From the NCBI GenBank assembly GCA_016223025.1, contig JACRPU010000066.1:1-48466 (forward strand): DNA of 48,466 nt. The letters are read 5' to 3'. The notes beneath the pieces were generated by a model that was not told where the DNA came from, did not search any database, and saw nothing but the letters and a program-made list of their open reading frames with translations. This DNA comes from Nitrosomonadales bacterium (GTDB lineage Bacteria > Pseudomonadota > Gammaproteobacteria > Burkholderiales > Gallionellaceae). Positions 32,553 through 42,961 of this stretch are shown one piece after another. Position numbers and translations under genes: made by a program. Positions within the stretch are counted from its first letter, which is position 1. The number at the start of each line of letters is the position of its first letter.

Positions 32553-32999
32553 ATGTTTCAGGGGGCGGCTCAACTCAATCTGGATAACAAAGGCAGGCTC
32601 GCGATTCCTTCGCGGCACCGCGATATGCTGCTCGCGCATTGCGCCGGTCAGTTAGTGCTGACTGCCGATGCGGATGGGTGTCTGTTGCTTTACCCGCAAC
32701 CGGAATGGCAGCCCATCCGCGAGAAGCTGATGCAGCTTTCCGCTTTTAACCCGCGCATTCGCGCTTTGCAACGCTTTCTTGTCGGCCATGCGGAAGATGT
32801 GGTGATGGATGCCGCAGGCCGCGTGCTGATTTCTCCGACCCTGCGCAGCTATGCCGTGCTGGACAAGCGCGTGATGCTGATCGGCCAGGGCAATAAATTC
32901 GAGGTATGGGACGAGGCGCGCTGGCAGGCTCAGCACGAGAAACTGTCCGCGTTTTCTGACGGGGATTTGCCTGTCGAGCTGGAGGGTTTCACGTTGTGA
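32553..32999 (+). CDS. mraZ: Transcriptional regulator MraZ
   Basis: 148 residues with two SpoVT/AbrB-like swapped-hairpin repeats: [21 protein letters not shown] near the N-terminus and [19 protein letters not shown] in the second half. MraZ forms a ring and represses the division and cell-wall cluster from the operator 20 bases upstream. ATG 32553 is preceded by gcgggg. The gene overlaps rsmH by four bases. Confidence 0.95.
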   Translation: MFQGAAQLNLDNKGRLAIPSRHRDMLLAHCAGQLVLTADADGCLLLYPQPEWQPIREKLMQLSAFNPRIRALQRFLVGHAEDVVMDAAGRVLISPTLRSYAVLDKRVMLIGQGNKFEVWDEARWQAQHEKLSAFSDGDLPVELEGFTL

Positions 33000-33937
33000 G
33001 TGCGGGCTTGCCGCACACCACGGTGTTGCTGCATGAGGCGGTTGAAGCGTTGCAGGTGAAGCCGGGCGGGGTCTATGTGGATTGCACCTTCGGGCGCGGC
33101 GGGCACAGCCGGTTGATTCTTGAAAAACTGGACGTGGACGGCAGGCTGGTCGCGCTGGACAAGGATCCGGCGGCAGTGGCGGCCGGGCTTGCCCTCAGCG
33201 ATCCGCGTTTCGTCATGGTGCATAGCGGGTTTGCTCGCCTGACCGAGGTGTTGCACAAGCGGCACACGGGAAAAGTGGATGGCGTGCTGCTCGATCTGGG
33301 AATGTCCTCGCCGCAACTGGATGATGGGCGGCGCGGCTTCAGTTTTCGTTTCGATGCACCGCTGGACATGCGCATGGATACCAGCAGCGGGCAGACAGCG
33401 GCGGAATGGCTGGCGAATGCGGACGAGGGGCTACTTGGGGAGGTGATACGCGACTATGGCGAAGAACGGTTTGCTAAACAGATTGCAAGAGCGCTTGTTG
33501 CTGCGCGCCAGGAACAGCCTGTCGCCACTACGCGCCAGCTCGGCGAAATTGTCGCCAAGGCAGTGCGCACGCGCGAGCCCGGGAAAAATCCGGCAACGCG
33601 CACCTTTCAGGCTATACGGATTTATCTCAACCGGGAGCTCGAAGAGCTCGCGCAGGTTCTGCCGCAATGCGTGGATTGCCTGAAACCGGGAGGGCGCATG
33701 GTGATCATCAGTTTCCATTCGCTGGAAGATCGCATGGTGAAGCATTTTCTGCGCGACATGGCGCAGGGAGACAAATTGCCGCGCCGGCTGCCGGTGCGTG
33801 CCGCCGACTTGCCCGGAGGCAGGCTGCGCCTGGTCGGCAAGGCGGTGCGTGCCGCGCCGCAGGAGGTGGCGGAAAACCCGCGCGCGCGCAGCGCGGTGAT
33901 GCGCGTGGCCGAGCGCGCGGGAAGTGCGGATGATTAG
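32996..33937 (+). CDS. rsmH: 16S rRNA m4C1402 methyltransferase RsmH (MraW)
   Basis: 313 residues from GTG 32996 overlapping the mraZ stop (GTGA). [13 protein letters not shown], the SAM-binding [14 protein letters not shown] and [11 protein letters not shown] are characteristic, and the [19 protein letters not shown] and [15 protein letters not shown] blocks follow. It methylates N4 of C1402 in the ribosomal P site. It is the second gene of the cluster. Confidence 0.95.
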   Translation: MSAGLPHTTVLLHEAVEALQVKPGGVYVDCTFGRGGHSRLILEKLDVDGRLVALDKDPAAVAAGLALSDPRFVMVHSGFARLTEVLHKRHTGKVDGVLLDLGMSSPQLDDGRRGFSFRFDAPLDMRMDTSSGQTAAEWLANADEGLLGEVIRDYGEERFAKQIARALVAARQEQPVATTRQLGEIVAKAVRTREPGKNPATRTFQAIRIYLNRELEELAQVLPQCVDCLKPGGRMVIISFHSLEDRMVKHFLRDMAQGDKLPRRLPVRAADLPGGRLRLVGKAVRAAPQEVAENPRARSAVMRVAERAGSADD

Positions 33938-34211
33938 GGTGAACCTGCTGCTCCTGCTCGTGGCGATCGCTTGCGCGTTGGGTGTTGTGACCTCACAGCA
34001 CAAGGCGCGCAAGTTGTTTGTGGAGCTGCAAAAAGAAAAGGACAGGGCGCAACAGATGGAAGTGGAGTGGGGCCAGTTGCAGCTCGAACAGGGTGCATGG
34101 GCGATGGCGGCGCGCGTGGAAAAGATCGCCGTCGCCAAGCTCCAGATGCAGTTGCCCGCAAGCGACCGCATCCGGTTTGTCCGCATGAAAGAGCGGGGCG
34201 CGCAGCCATGA
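33930..34211 (+). CDS. ftsL: Cell division protein FtsL
   Basis: 93 residues from ATG 33930, overlapping rsmH by eight bases; a GTG two codons upstream is less likely. One membrane helix (about 3-20; [17 protein letters not shown]) is followed by a leucine-rich periplasmic coiled coil and the family ending [14 protein letters not shown]. FtsL forms the FtsQLB complex that activates FtsWI. Identification rests on size, topology and position between rsmH and ftsI. Confidence 0.9.
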   Translation: MIRVNLLLLLVAIACALGVVTSQHKARKLFVELQKEKDRAQQMEVEWGQLQLEQGAWAMAARVEKIAVAKLQMQLPASDRIRFVRMKERGAQP

Positions 34212-35938
34212 ACTGCGCCGGCAGCATGCAGGCACCGGGGCTGGCGGCGTTGCCGCCGGGGCGGTCGCACCTGCTGTTTGTGCTGCTGCTGCTCGGCTTG
34301 AGCGCGCTGCTGGTGCGAGCGGCGTATCTGCAGGGCGTCCATAACGATTTTCTGCAACAGAAAGGCGATGCCCGTTACGGTCGGGTCGTTACCATAAACG
34401 CGCACCGCGGCATGATCAGCGACCGCCACGGTGAGCCGCTCGCCATCAGCACACCGGTGGAGTCCGTCTGGGCCAGCCCGCGGGATGTGGAAGCGACCCC
34501 GCAACAGGTGAAACAACTGGCGCAGGTTCTGGGCATGCCTATCGAGGAAGTGAAAAATCGCTTGTCCGACACCTCGCGCGATTTCGTGTATCTCAAGCGC
34601 CAGTTGCCCCCCGATCAGGCGGAAAAGATCGTCGGGCTGGGAGTGCCGGGAGTGTCGTTGCGCCGCGAGTATCGCCGCTATTACCCCGACGCGGATGTTG
34701 CGGCGCACCTGCTGGGTTTCACCGATGTGGACGACAACGGCCAGGAGGGGGTCGAGCTGGCATTGCAGGAACAACTGGGCGGCAAGGCGGGCAGCCAGCG
34801 CGTAATCAAGGACAGGCGCGGGCACATCGTCGAGGACGTGGCCAGCATCCGCGCCCCCAAGCCCGGCAGCGACCTCGCGCTGAGCCTGGACAGCAGGATG
34901 CAATACCTGGCTTACCGCGAGATCAGGCTGGCGGTCGAGCAGCACCATGCCAGGGCGGGCTCCATCGTGGTGCTGGACGCGAAGAGCGGCGAAGTGCTGG
35001 CGCTGGCCAACTGGCCGAGCTACAACCCGAACAACCGCGCCAAACCCGACACCAGGGTGATGCGCAACCGCGCCGTGACCGACCTGTTCGAGCCCGGTTC
35101 CACGATGAAACCGTTTGCGGTGGCCGCCGCGCTGGACGCGGGCAAGGTGACGGCGGAAACGGTCATCCATACCGAGGGCGGCGAATTCGCCATCGGCAAG
35201 CGCAAGATACGCGATACCCACCCGGAAACAGTATTGACCGTGGCGCAGGTGATCCAGAAATCCAGCAACGTGGGCGCGGCCAAGATCGCGCTTTCGCTGC
35301 CGCCGGAAGCTTTCTGGCGCAGCCTGAGCGAAGCCGGCTTTGGCGGGCAGACCGGCAGCGGGTTTCCCGGCGAGGCGGCAGGCAAGCTGCGCGATTACCG
35401 GAAGTGGCTGCCCATCGAACAGGCCACCATGTCCTACGGCAACGGCATCTCGGTCAACCTGCTGCAACTGGCGCGCGCTTACACCGTGTTTGCCAATAAC
35501 GGCGAACTGAAGCCGGTGACCCTGCTCAAGCGGGAAGAGCCGGTTGTCGGCCGCAACGCGTATTCCCCGGCTACGGCGCTGGCCGTGCGCGACATGCTGG
35601 AACTGGTGGTCAAGCCCGGCGGCACCGCGCCTCTGGCGCAGATCGCCGGCTACCGCGTGGCCGGCAAGACCGGAACCGCGCACAAGCTGGAAGGCGGGCG
35701 TTACGTCAACCGCTATATCGCTTCGTTTGTCGGGCTGGCTCCAGCATCCGATCCGCGCTTGATCGTGGCCGTGATGGTGGATGAGCCGGGCGGCGCGCAA
35801 TATTACGGCGGCCAGGTTGCCGCGCCGGTGTTCGGCAACGTGATGGGGGCGGCGTTGCGCCTGCTCAATGCCCCCAACGATGCGCCGCTCGGCAACGTGA
35901 TGATGCCGCCCGCCGATGTCATCAAGGAGGAGGCATGA
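34208..35938 (+). CDS. ftsI: Septal transpeptidase FtsI (PBP3)
   Basis: 576 residues from ATG 34208, overlapping the ftsL stop (ATGA). It has an N-terminal membrane helix (about 21-38), pedestal (HRGMISDRHGEPLAIS), and transpeptidase motifs Ser298-x-x-Lys301 (GSTMKPF), SSN (QKSSNVGA) and KTGTAHK. It crosslinks septal peptidoglycan made by FtsW. It ends with a strong internal ribosome site (aaggaggaggc) serving murE. Confidence 0.95.
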   Translation: MNCAGSMQAPGLAALPPGRSHLLFVLLLLGLSALLVRAAYLQGVHNDFLQQKGDARYGRVVTINAHRGMISDRHGEPLAISTPVESVWASPRDVEATPQQVKQLAQVLGMPIEEVKNRLSDTSRDFVYLKRQLPPDQAEKIVGLGVPGVSLRREYRRYYPDADVAAHLLGFTDVDDNGQEGVELALQEQLGGKAGSQRVIKDRRGHIVEDVASIRAPKPGSDLALSLDSRMQYLAYREIRLAVEQHHARAGSIVVLDAKSGEVLALANWPSYNPNNRAKPDTRVMRNRAVTDLFEPGSTMKPFAVAAALDAGKVTAETVIHTEGGEFAIGKRKIRDTHPETVLTVAQVIQKSSNVGAAKIALSLPPEAFWRSLSEAGFGGQTGSGFPGEAAGKLRDYRKWLPIEQATMSYGNGISVNLLQLARAYTVFANNGELKPVTLLKREEPVVGRNAYSPATALAVRDMLELVVKPGGTAPLAQIAGYRVAGKTGTAHKLEGGRYVNRYIASFVGLAPASDPRLIVAVMVDEPGGAQYYGGQVAAPVFGNVMGAALRLLNAPNDAPLGNVMMPPADVIKEEA

Positions 35939-37515
35939 TAGCCGGGGATCAGGGGCCGGGAGCCAGGAGTCAAATTCTATCCTCCGGTTACGCTTCGGGG
36001 GAGGGGAGCGGAGTTTCCTGCCACCTGTCGCCTGTCACCTGTCACCTGAGCTCTCTCGGCGTGACTATCGCGCGGCTGGTAACCGATAGCCGCGAGGTGC
36101 GGGCGGGCGATACTTTTGTCGCTTGCCCCGGCAGCCGGGTGGACGGGCGCCAGTTTATCGCGCAGGCCATCGCCGGCGGTGCCAGCGCGGTGATCTGGGA
36201 GGAGCGCGGTTTCCTCTGGAACAAGGCCTGGCAAGTCCCCAATCTGGCGGTCGCCGATCTGCGCCACCATGCGGGCGAAATCGCGGACCAGGTTTATGGC
36301 AGCCCTTCAAAAAAACTGTGGATGGTGGGCGTCACCGGCACCAACGGCAAGACCTCGTGCAGCCACTGGATCGCGCAAACATTCAGCGCGCTGAACAAAA
36401 AAACCGCGCTGCTCGGCACCTTGGGCAACGGCTTCCCCGGCGCTTTGCAGCCCGCGCTGAACACTACTCCGGACGCCATTCGGCTGCACGGGCTGCTGGC
36501 CGACTATCTGGCGCAGGGAGCGCGGGCGGCGGCGATGGAAGTGTCCTCCCATGCGCTGGAGCAGGGCCGCGTGAACGGCGTGAAATATGACGTGGCACTG
36601 CTCACCCACCTCAGCCGCGACCATCTCGATTACCACGGCAGCATGAGCAGTTATGCGGCGGCCAAGCGCCGCCTGTTCGGGTGGCAGCAGCTCGGGCACG
36701 CCGTGCTCAATCTGGATGATGCGTTCGGTGCCGAGCTTGCGGAGCAACTGCAAGACGCCGGGCCGGAAGTGATCGCTTACGGCCTGACCCCTGCGGCGCT
36801 GGCGGCGGCGGAACGCCTCGGCCTGCGCATGGTGTACGGCGCCGCCTTGCGGATGGGCGAGCAGAGCGGGTTTACCTTGCAAATCCGTTCGAGCTGGGGC
36901 GGGGGTACGCTGCACAGCGCGCTGGTCGGGCGCTTCAATGCCGCCAATCTGCTCGGGGTGCTGGCGGTGCTGCTGGCGAGCGGGGTGGCGCTGGCGGATG
37001 CGTTGCGCGAGCTGGCGCAAGTGCGGCCGGTGCGCGGGCGCATGGAGACGTTCGGCGGCGGCGACCGGCCTGCCGTGGTGGTGGATTACGCGCATACGCC
37101 GGATGCCCTGGAAAAAGTGCTGCTGTCTTTGCGCGAAGTGGCGCAAGCCAGGGGCGGCAAGCTGATTTGCGTGTTTGGCTGCGGCGGCGATCGAGACACC
37201 GGCAAGCGCCCGATGATGGGCGTCATCGCGGACAGGCTGGCGGATGCCTGCTTCGTTACCAGCGACAACCCGCGCGGCGAATCTCCGCGCGACATCATTG
37301 CCGCCATCGAATCCGGCATGAGCGGCGCGCAGCGGAGCATCGAGAACCGCGCCGAGGCCATCGCGCGGGCGATAGGGGGTGCGCGGGCGGCAGATACCGT
37401 GCTGGTGGCGGGCAAGGGGCACGAGGATTACCAGGAAATAAACGGCGTGAAAATGCCGTTCAGCGACGCCGAAGCGGTGCAGCGCGCGCTGGGCTTATGG
37501 AGGCCGCAAGCATGA
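35935..37515 (+). CDS. murE: UDP-MurNAc-tripeptide synthetase MurE (meso-DAP adding)
   Basis: 526 residues. ATG 35935 overlaps the ftsI stop and follows aaggaggaggc, so it is the real start. The first ~42 residues (GDQGPGARSQILSSGYASGE and on to CHLSPVTCHLSS) are encoded by a repeat array and have no counterpart in MurE; family sequence begins at about LVTDSREVRAGDTFVACPGS. The ATP loop is GTNGKTS from residue 135. DNPRGESP is the meso-diaminopimelate-specific motif. The enzyme adds meso-DAP to UDP-MurNAc-Ala-Glu in the cytoplasm. Confidence 0.95.
   Translation: MIAGDQGPGARSQILSSGYASGEGSGVSCHLSPVTCHLSSLGVTIARLVTDSREVRAGDTFVACPGSRVDGRQFIAQAIAGGASAVIWEERGFLWNKAWQVPNLAVADLRHHAGEIADQVYGSPSKKLWMVGVTGTNGKTSCSHWIAQTFSALNKKTALLGTLGNGFPGALQPALNTTPDAIRLHGLLADYLAQGARAAAMEVSSHALEQGRVNGVKYDVALLTHLSRDHLDYHGSMSSYAAAKRRLFGWQQLGHAVLNLDDAFGAELAEQLQDAGPEVIAYGLTPAALAAAERLGLRMVYGAALRMGEQSGFTLQIRSSWGGGTLHSALVGRFNAANLLGVLAVLLASGVALADALRELAQVRPVRGRMETFGGGDRPAVVVDYAHTPDALEKVLLSLREVAQARGGKLICVFGCGGDRDTGKRPMMGVIADRLADACFVTSDNPRGESPRDIIAAIESGMSGAQRSIENRAEAIARAIGGARAADTVLVAGKGHEDYQEINGVKMPFSDAEAVQRALGLWRPQA
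35940..36052. repeat. Heptamer-array hairpin inside the murE 5' coding end
   Basis: Arm 1 in 7-bp steps is ggggatc, aggggcc, gggagcc, aggagtc (35944-35971). Arm 2 is tgccacc, tgtcgcc, tgtcacc, tgtcacc, tga (36019-36049). Aligned as inverted copies, both follow a GG-N3-CA pattern. Between them lies a smaller stem, cctcc/ggagg. The array is translated as the N-terminal extension of MurE. Confidence 0.75.
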
Positions 37516-38894
37516 TGCTCCTGTCGCAGGCCGCGCAGGTGCTGGGCGGCAGGTTCGCGGGACCGGACGGGGAGTTTGCCGCCGTATCCAGCGACAGCCG
37601 CGCCATTGCCGCCGGCGACCTGTTCGTGGCGTTGCGCGGGGAAAATTTTGACGGCGCGGAATTTGTCGCCGGCGCCGCGCGAAGCGGCGCAGTTGCGGCG
37701 ATGGTGAATCGGGAGTCGGGCGCCGGGAACCGGGAGCCGGGAATTCCGTTGCTGCTGGTGGAAGACACGCGCCTCGCACTGGGGCGGCTGGCGGCGTACT
37801 GGCGCGCGCGGTTTGCGGTTTCCCTGGTGGCGGTGACCGGCAGCAACGGCAAGACCACGGTGAAGGAGATGCTGGCCTCGGTTTTACGCGAAGCGGAGGG
37901 AAACACTGATGCCGTTCTCGCCACGCAAGGCAATCTCAACAATGACATCGGCATGCCGCTCACCTTGCTGAAATTGCGGGCCAACCACCGCTACGCGGTG
38001 ATCGAAATGGGCATGAACCACCCCGGCGAAATTGCCTACCTGAGCCGCCTGGCCTGCCCGGATGTCGCCGTCATCAACAATGCGTCCGGCGCGCATCTGG
38101 CCGGGCTCGGCTCGGTGGAGGCGGTGGCGCGCGCCAAGGGCGAGATTCTTGCCGGGCTGCCGGAAAGCGGCATCGCGGTGATCAATGCCGATGACGCCCA
38201 TGTCTCGCTGTGGCGCGAGCTGGCCGGAAGCCACAGGGTCATCGAATTCGGCCTGGGGAAAAATGCGGCGGTGCATGCGCAATGGCACCCGCAAGGGGAT
38301 GGGGCTGTAATCGGGGCGTGTACGCCGCAAGGGGATTTCAGTGCCGCCTTGCAGGTGCCGGGGGCGCACAACGCGCGCAATGCATTGGCTGCCGCTGCTG
38401 CGGCGCTGGCGTTGCGGGTAAGTTTGCCCGCCATCGCGGCGGGGCTGGAAAGATTTGCCGGCGTGGCCGGACGCTTGCAGCGCAAGGCGGCGCTGCATGG
38501 CGCGGTGCTGGTAGATGACAGCTACAACGCCAACCCCGCTTCGGTGCATGCCGCGCTCGAAGTGCTGGCGCGGGCAAGCGGAAGGAAAATCCTGGTGCTG
38601 GGCGACATGGGCGAACTGGGGCCATCCGCGCTGCGATTTCATGGCGAGATCGGCGCTGAAGCCCGCAGGCTCGGGGTGGACAGGCTGCTGGCATTGGGGG
38701 AACTGACGGTTCGCGCGGTACGCGAATTTGGCGCAGGCGCCCGCCATTTCGACCGCATCGAAGATTTGCTCGCCGCGCTGGATCGGGATCTGGGCGCGGG
38801 CGATACGGTGCTGGTGAAGGGGTCGCGCTTCATGAAAATGGAACGGGTGGTGCAGCACTGCACCCAACGGGGGAGCACATGCTGCTCGCACTGA
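37512..38894 (+). CDS. murF: UDP-MurNAc-pentapeptide synthetase MurF
   Basis: 460 residues. ATG 37512 overlaps the murE stop (ATGA) and has ggagg eight bases upstream, so it is preferred over ATG 37497. The ATP loop is [12 protein letters not shown], followed by [15 protein letters not shown] and [10 protein letters not shown], all canonical. It adds D-Ala-D-Ala. Near residues 67-79 the stretch [12 protein letters not shown] is encoded by a run of 7-bp repeats in a surface loop of the N-terminal domain. It overlaps mraY by 16 bases. Confidence 0.95.
   Translation: MMLLSQAAQVLGGRFAGPDGEFAAVSSDSRAIAAGDLFVALRGENFDGAEFVAGAARSGAVAAMVNRESGAGNREPGIPLLLVEDTRLALGRLAAYWRARFAVSLVAVTGSNGKTTVKEMLASVLREAEGNTDAVLATQGNLNNDIGMPLTLLKLRANHRYAVIEMGMNHPGEIAYLSRLACPDVAVINNASGAHLAGLGSVEAVARAKGEILAGLPESGIAVINADDAHVSLWRELAGSHRVIEFGLGKNAAVHAQWHPQGDGAVIGACTPQGDFSAALQVPGAHNARNALAAAAAALALRVSLPAIAAGLERFAGVAGRLQRKAALHGAVLVDDSYNANPASVHAALEVLARASGRKILVLGDMGELGPSALRFHGEIGAEARRLGVDRLLALGELTVRAVREFGAGARHFDRIEDLLAALDRDLGAGDTVLVKGSRFMKMERVVQHCTQRGSTCCSH
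37705..37746 (+). repeat. Heptamer array inside murF
   Basis: Units gaatcgg, gagtcgg, gcgccgg, gaaccgg, gagccgg, gaattcc run without interruption, with consensus GANNCGG. Only a single arm is visible here, unlike the hairpin pairs elsewhere. It encodes [13 protein letters not shown] in frame. Confidence 0.75.
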
Positions 38895-39982
38895 CACAAT
38901 GGCTTGCGCAGGACATCAGGGCATTCAACGTGTTCGGCTACATCACCTTGCGCGCCGTGCTGGCCGCGATGACTTCGCTGGTCATTTCTTTCGTGGTGGG
39001 GCCGGCGATGATCCGCAAGTTGGCCGCCTACAAGATCGGGCAGGCTGTGCGCGATGACGGCCCGCAAACCCATCTGGCAAAGGCCGGCACGCCGACCATG
39101 GGCGGTGCGCTGATCCTGGTTTCGGTCGCCATCACCACGCTGCTGTGGAGCGATCTCCGCAACCCGTATGTGTGGCTGGCGCTGCTCACCACGCTGGGTT
39201 TCGGCGCCATCGGCTGGGTGGATGACTACAAGAAAGTTGTCCACCGCAACCCCAGGGGGTTGTCGGCGAAAACCAAGATGTTCTGGCAATCCCTCATTGC
39301 CCTGGCTGCCGCAATATATCTGTGGCGGCACGCCAGCCTGCCGGTGCATACCGAGCTTATTGTCCCGTTCCTGAAGTATCTGGTGTTCCCCCTGGGCGCG
39401 ACCGCGTTCATCGTGATGGCTTATCTGGTCATTGTCGGCAGCAGCAACGCGGTGAACCTGACCGACGGGCTGGACGGTCTGGCCATCATGCCCACGGTGA
39501 TGGTGAGCGGCGCGCTGGCGGTCTTTGCCTATGTTGCCGGACACGCGGTGTTTGCCAAATATCTCGGGCTTCCATACGTTCCGGGCGCCGGAGAGCTGGC
39601 GGTGTTCTGCGGCGCCATTTCCGGGGCCGGGCTGGCTTTCCTGTGGTTCAACGCCTATCCGGCGGAAGTGTTCATGGGCGATGTCGGGGCGCTGGCGTTG
39701 GGCGCGGCGCTCGGAACGGTGGCCGTGATCGTGCGCCAGGAGCTGGTGCTGTTCATCATGGGCGGCGTGTTCGTGGTCGAGGCGGTATCGGTGATGTTGC
39801 AGGTGGCGTATTTCAAATACACCCGGAGAGTTTACGGCACGGGGAAGCGCATCCTGCTGATGGCGCCGCTGCACCATCATTTCGAGCAGAAGGGCTGGAA
39901 GGAAACGCAGGTCGTGGTGAGGTTCTGGATCATCACCATGCTGCTGGTGTTGCTGGGGTTGGCGACGTTGAAGTTGAGATAA
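38879..39982 (+). CDS. mraY: Phospho-MurNAc-pentapeptide translocase MraY
   Basis: 367 residues with about ten membrane helices. The catalytic Asp pair is in GWVDDYKKV, the third acidic region in [10 protein letters not shown], and the histidine loop in [12 protein letters not shown]. It transfers phospho-MurNAc-pentapeptide to undecaprenyl phosphate, forming lipid I. It overlaps the end of murF. It is followed by a 110-base gap filled with a repeat hairpin, the first real gap in the cluster. Confidence 0.96.
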   Translation: MLLALTQWLAQDIRAFNVFGYITLRAVLAAMTSLVISFVVGPAMIRKLAAYKIGQAVRDDGPQTHLAKAGTPTMGGALILVSVAITTLLWSDLRNPYVWLALLTTLGFGAIGWVDDYKKVVHRNPRGLSAKTKMFWQSLIALAAAIYLWRHASLPVHTELIVPFLKYLVFPLGATAFIVMAYLVIVGSSNAVNLTDGLDGLAIMPTVMVSGALAVFAYVAGHAVFAKYLGLPYVPGAGELAVFCGAISGAGLAFLWFNAYPAEVFMGDVGALALGAALGTVAVIVRQELVLFIMGGVFVVEAVSVMLQVAYFKYTRRVYGTGKRILLMAPLHHHFEQKGWKETQVVVRFWIITMLLVLLGLATLKLR

Positions 39983-39986
39983 AGGA

Positions 39987-40083
39987 GCTCGTAGCGGGTA
40001 GGCGGTAGCTTGTAGCTTTTAAATGCCGCGCGCAAAGCGCGCACCTTATAGCTACGAGCCACAAGCTACCGGCTACAAGCTTG
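39987..40083. repeat. Heptamer-array hairpin between mraY and murD
   Basis: Arm 1 (39987-40018) has gtagcgg, gtaggcg, gtagctt, gtagctt. Arm 2 (40047-40083) has the reverse units tagctac, gagccac, aagctac, cggctac, aagct. A perfect gcgcgc-aaa-gcgcgc stem (40028-40042) sits in between, so the whole can fold as a long hairpin. The units are the same family as at 22111-22180. Confidence 0.8.
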
Positions 40084-40092
40084 GGAGGTAAA

Positions 40093-41676
40093 GTGACAGA
40101 ATGGGCTGACAAACAGGTGCTGGTGCTGGGTCTGGGCGAGACCGGGCTGTCGCTTGCGCGCTGGCTGAGCGCGCAGGGCGCGCGCGTGCGCGTCGCCGAC
40201 AGCCGCGAGCAGCCGCCGGCATTCGCCGCGTTGCGCGCGCAGTTGCCGCAAGCGGTAATTCATTGCGGCGCGTTCCGCGATGAGCTGCTCGACGGCGCCG
40301 ATCTGATCGCCATCAGCCCGGGCGTACCTCTTTCCGAGCCGCTGGTGGTGCAGGCGGTTGCGCGCGGCATTCCGGTGGCGGGAGATATAGAGCTGTTCGC
40401 CCGGGATATCAAGCACTCCCCCCTCTCCCCAACCCTCTCTGATGGAGCTGCTGGTGAAACAACTAGCCATCCCACTAAGCAACCAGAAGACGGTTGCCAA
40501 GTGGTTGGTTATAGCCATCTGACTGGGCTGTCCAACAACGACAGCCAAGTCATTGGTTACCGCGAGGGGAGAGGGGGCGAACGAGAAGGGGGGCAAGCAG
40601 GTATTTTGTCGCAAGACAAAAACTCGCAAAAGCGCCCTTTGATCCTTGCCGTCACCGGCGCCAACGGCAAGACCACGGTGACCAGCATGGTTGGCGCGAT
40701 GTGCCGCAGAGCGGGGCTGGATACGGCGGTGGCCGGCAACATTTCGCCTGCGGTGCTGGACGTGGTGCTGGAACGCGGGGGGCGGCAACCGGATGCGTGG
40801 GTGCTGGAGCTGTCCAGTTTTCAACTGGAAAGCACGGCGTCGCTGAACGCCGCTGCGGCGGCGGTGTTGAATGTCAGCGAAGATCATCTGGATCGTTATC
40901 CCGACATGAATGTCTACGCCGCCGCCAAGTCGCGCATTTTTCGCGGAAGCGGGGTGCAGGTGCTCAACCGCGACAATGCGCGCAGCCTGGGCATGGCGCT
41001 GCCGGGGCGCACGCAAGTCACATTCGGCTTGAGCGAGCCATCTGCGGAAAACGATTGGGGCATCGCGCGCGATAGCGGCGGCATCTGGCTGGTGCAGGGC
41101 AACCGCCGCGTGCTGAATGCGAAGGAGTTGCGGGTGACCGGCTTGCACAATGCGGCCAACGCGCTTGCGGCGCTGGCGTTATGCCGCGCCATGGATCTGC
41201 CGCTGTCCCCGCTGTTGGGCGCCCTGCGCGATTTCGAGGGATTGCCGCACCGCATGGAGCGGGTGGCGGAAATGGGCGGGGTGGCTTTCTACGACGACTC
41301 CAAGGGCACCAACGTAGGCGCGACTGTGGCTGCGCTGGAAGGTTTGGGGCGGCCGGCCGTGCTGATTGCGGGCGGGGAGGGAAAAGGGCAGGACTTTTCT
41401 CCGCTCAAACCTGCGGTGGCGCGGCACGCGCGGGCCGCCGTGCTGATCGGGCGCGACGCGGACAGGATCGCGGCGGCGCTGGAGGGTTGCGGTGTGCCCG
41501 TGGCGCGCGCCCGCGACATGGGCGATGCGGTGCGACAAAGCGTTGCGCTGGCGAAACCGGGCGATGCGGTGCTGCTGTCGCCGGCCTGCGCCAGTTTCGA
41601 CATGTTCCGCAATTATGCGCACCGCGCCGAAGTCTTTGTCGCAGCCGTGCATGACTTGCGGAAGGAGGCGGCATGA
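40093..41676 (+). CDS. murD: UDP-MurNAc-Ala D-glutamate ligase MurD with a 75-residue in-frame insertion
   Basis: 527 residues from GTG 40093 with gggaggtaaa upstream. The N-terminal Rossmann domain ([16 protein letters not shown]) and [11 protein letters not shown] are normal, and the ATP loop [20 protein letters not shown] and [10 protein letters not shown] follow. MurD proteins are about 440-455 residues. The excess is residues ~107-181, between [10 protein letters not shown] and [11 protein letters not shown], i.e. the linker between N-terminal and central domains. That DNA is a composite repeat: two tandem family P hairpins flanked by inverted G/C arms, plus a module shared with the helicase. 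All catalytic motifs are intact, so activity is expected. Confidence 0.94.
   Translation: MTEWADKQVLVLGLGETGLSLARWLSAQGARVRVADSREQPPAFAALRAQLPQAVIHCGAFRDELLDGADLIAISPGVPLSEPLVVQAVARGIPVAGDIELFARDIKHSPLSPTLSDGAAGETTSHPTKQPEDGCQVVGYSHLTGLSNNDSQVIGYREGRGGEREGGQAGILSQDKNSQKRPLILAVTGANGKTTVTSMVGAMCRRAGLDTAVAGNISPAVLDVVLERGGRQPDAWVLELSSFQLESTASLNAAAAAVLNVSEDHLDRYPDMNVYAAAKSRIFRGSGVQVLNRDNARSLGMALPGRTQVTFGLSEPSAENDWGIARDSGGIWLVQGNRRVLNAKELRVTGLHNAANALAALALCRAMDLPLSPLLGALRDFEGLPHRMERVAEMGGVAFYDDSKGTNVGATVAALEGLGRPAVLIAGGEGKGQDFSPLKPAVARHARAAVLIGRDADRIAAALEGCGVPVARARDMGDAVRQSVALAKPGDAVLLSPACASFDMFRNYAHRAEVFVAAVHDLRKEAA
40410..40634 (+). repeat. Composite palindromic element inserted in frame in murD
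   Basis: Outer arms ccccctctcccc and ggggagaggggg are perfect inverted repeats. Inside are two tandem family P hairpins: 40472-40504 (ccact...agtgg, loop agaagac) and 40520-40552 (tgact-gggctgtc, loop caacaac, gacagcc-aagtca). Each is followed by ttggtta. The 3' module 40577-40633, with hairpin ttttgtc-gcaa-gacaaaa, recurs in the helicase gene. The outer arm pairs change together between copies (cgact/agtcg, tgact/agtca, ccact/agtgg), which indicates selection or copying of the hairpin rather than the protein. Confidence 0.85.
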
Positions 41677-42836
41677 CTGCCGCAAGCCTGGGCGCTTCCC
41701 GCCGGACGTTGCCGGAATACGACGAGACGCTGGTATGGGTCGTGCTCGCGCTGCTGGCGATCGGTCTGGTGATGGTCTATTCGGCTTCCATCGCCACTGC
41801 CGAGGGCAGCAAATTTACCGGCTTTCGCCCCTCGTATTACCTGATGCGGCACAGCCTGTTTGTTTGCATCGGAATCGCGGCGGGGGTGGCGGCGTTCCGG
41901 ATACCGGTGCAAACCTGGCAAAAACTGGCGCCCTACCTGTTTCTGCTGGGGGTCGTCCTGCTGGCGCTGGTGCTGGTTCCTGGCATCGGGCGCGCGGTGA
42001 ACGGCAGCCGCCGCTGGCTGTCGCTGTTTGTCTTCAACATGCAGCCGTCCGAACTGATGAAGCTGTTTGCCGTGCTGTATGCCGCCGATTACACGGTGCG
42101 CAAGGGGGCGGTCAAGCATACTTTCCGCAAGGCGTTCCTGCCGATGTTCGCGGTGATGGCGCTGGTCGGAGCTTTGCTGCTGCTGGAACCGGACTTGGGC
42201 GCGCTGGTGGTGATCTGCGTTATCGCGCTCGGCATTCTGTGGCTGGGCGGTTTCAACATCAAGGTGTTTGCCGGTCTGCTGTTTGCCCTGCCCGCAGCGC
42301 TTGCGGCGCTGGTTATCGTATCGCCCTACCGCATGCAGCGCGTGGTCGGCTTCATGGATCCGTGGTCGGATCCTTTCGGCAAAGGCTATCAGTTGAGCCA
42401 TGCGCTGATCGCGTTTGGCCGCGGCGAGTGGCTCGGCGTGGGGCTGGGGGCGAGCGTGGAGAAACTGTTTTACCTGCCGGAGGCGCATACCGACTTTCTG
42501 CTGGCGGTCATCGCGGAAGAGCTGGGTTTCGCCGGCGTGTGCGCCGTCATCGTTCTGTTTGCCGCGCTGCTGGTACGCGCTTTTGCCATCGGTCGCCAGG
42601 CGGCCTTTCTGGATCGCCAGTACGCGGCGCTGACAGCGCAGGGCATCGCGGTGTGGCTGGGCGTGCAGGCGATCATCAATATCGGCGTCAACATGGGCGT
42701 GCTGCCCACCAAGGGGTTGACCTTGCCGTTTCTCAGCTTCGGCGGCAGCGGCGTGGTGGTGAACTGTCTCGCGGTGGCGGTGCTGCTCCGCATTGACTGG
42801 GAGAGCCGCCGCATGATGCGGGGGCTATCAATATGA
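41673..42836 (+). CDS. ftsW: Septal peptidoglycan polymerase FtsW (SEDS family)
   Basis: 387 residues with about ten membrane helices. SEDS motifs are [21 protein letters not shown], the catalytic-loop region [21 protein letters not shown], and [16 protein letters not shown]. FtsW polymerises glycan strands at the septum with FtsI. It overlaps murD by four bases. Its stop overlaps the start of the truncated first copy of murG (ATGA), preserving the ancestral coupling. Confidence 0.95.
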   Translation: MTAASLGASRRTLPEYDETLVWVVLALLAIGLVMVYSASIATAEGSKFTGFRPSYYLMRHSLFVCIGIAAGVAAFRIPVQTWQKLAPYLFLLGVVLLALVLVPGIGRAVNGSRRWLSLFVFNMQPSELMKLFAVLYAADYTVRKGAVKHTFRKAFLPMFAVMALVGALLLLEPDLGALVVICVIALGILWLGGFNIKVFAGLLFALPAALAALVIVSPYRMQRVVGFMDPWSDPFGKGYQLSHALIAFGRGEWLGVGLGASVEKLFYLPEAHTDFLLAVIAEELGFAGVCAVIVLFAALLVRAFAIGRQAAFLDRQYAALTAQGIAVWLGVQAIINIGVNMGVLPTKGLTLPFLSFGGSGVVVNCLAVAVLLRIDWESRRMMRGLSI

Positions 42837-42961
42837 GCCGCAATATTTTAATCATGGCCGGCGGTACGGGCGGTCACATTTTTGGTTCCGACATAACGCG
42901 CACGAAACGCGCATTAGTCTCCGCCGAAAATGTGACCGGTTTGGTGGAGTTCCATGGCTAA
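42833..42961 (+). pseudogene. Duplicated 5' fragment of murG (42 codons)
   Basis: ATG 42833 overlaps the ftsW stop and reads [17 protein letters not shown], exactly how MurG should begin. It then diverges (GSDITRTKRALVSAENVTG) and stops at 42959-42961, inside the start of the intact murG. The 39 bases 42845-42883 are identical to 42966-43004. The intervening 82 bases contain aaaatgtgaccg (42927-42938), the inverse of cggtcacatttt in the duplicated part, and gcgc-acgaaac-gcgc. This looks like the scar of an insertion that rebuilt the gene's 5' end. Confidence 0.8.

Noticed and set aside
33431-35800. 789-codon minus-strand open frame opposite rsmH, ftsL and ftsI
   Set aside because: High-GC shadow of three certain genes; the predicted protein is rich in Gln, His and Arg, with no domain character.
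40410-40634. Intein or intron in murD
   Set aside because: No intein splice-junction residues or homing-endonuclease motifs are present, the insert is only about 75 codons and it is made of palindromic repeats.
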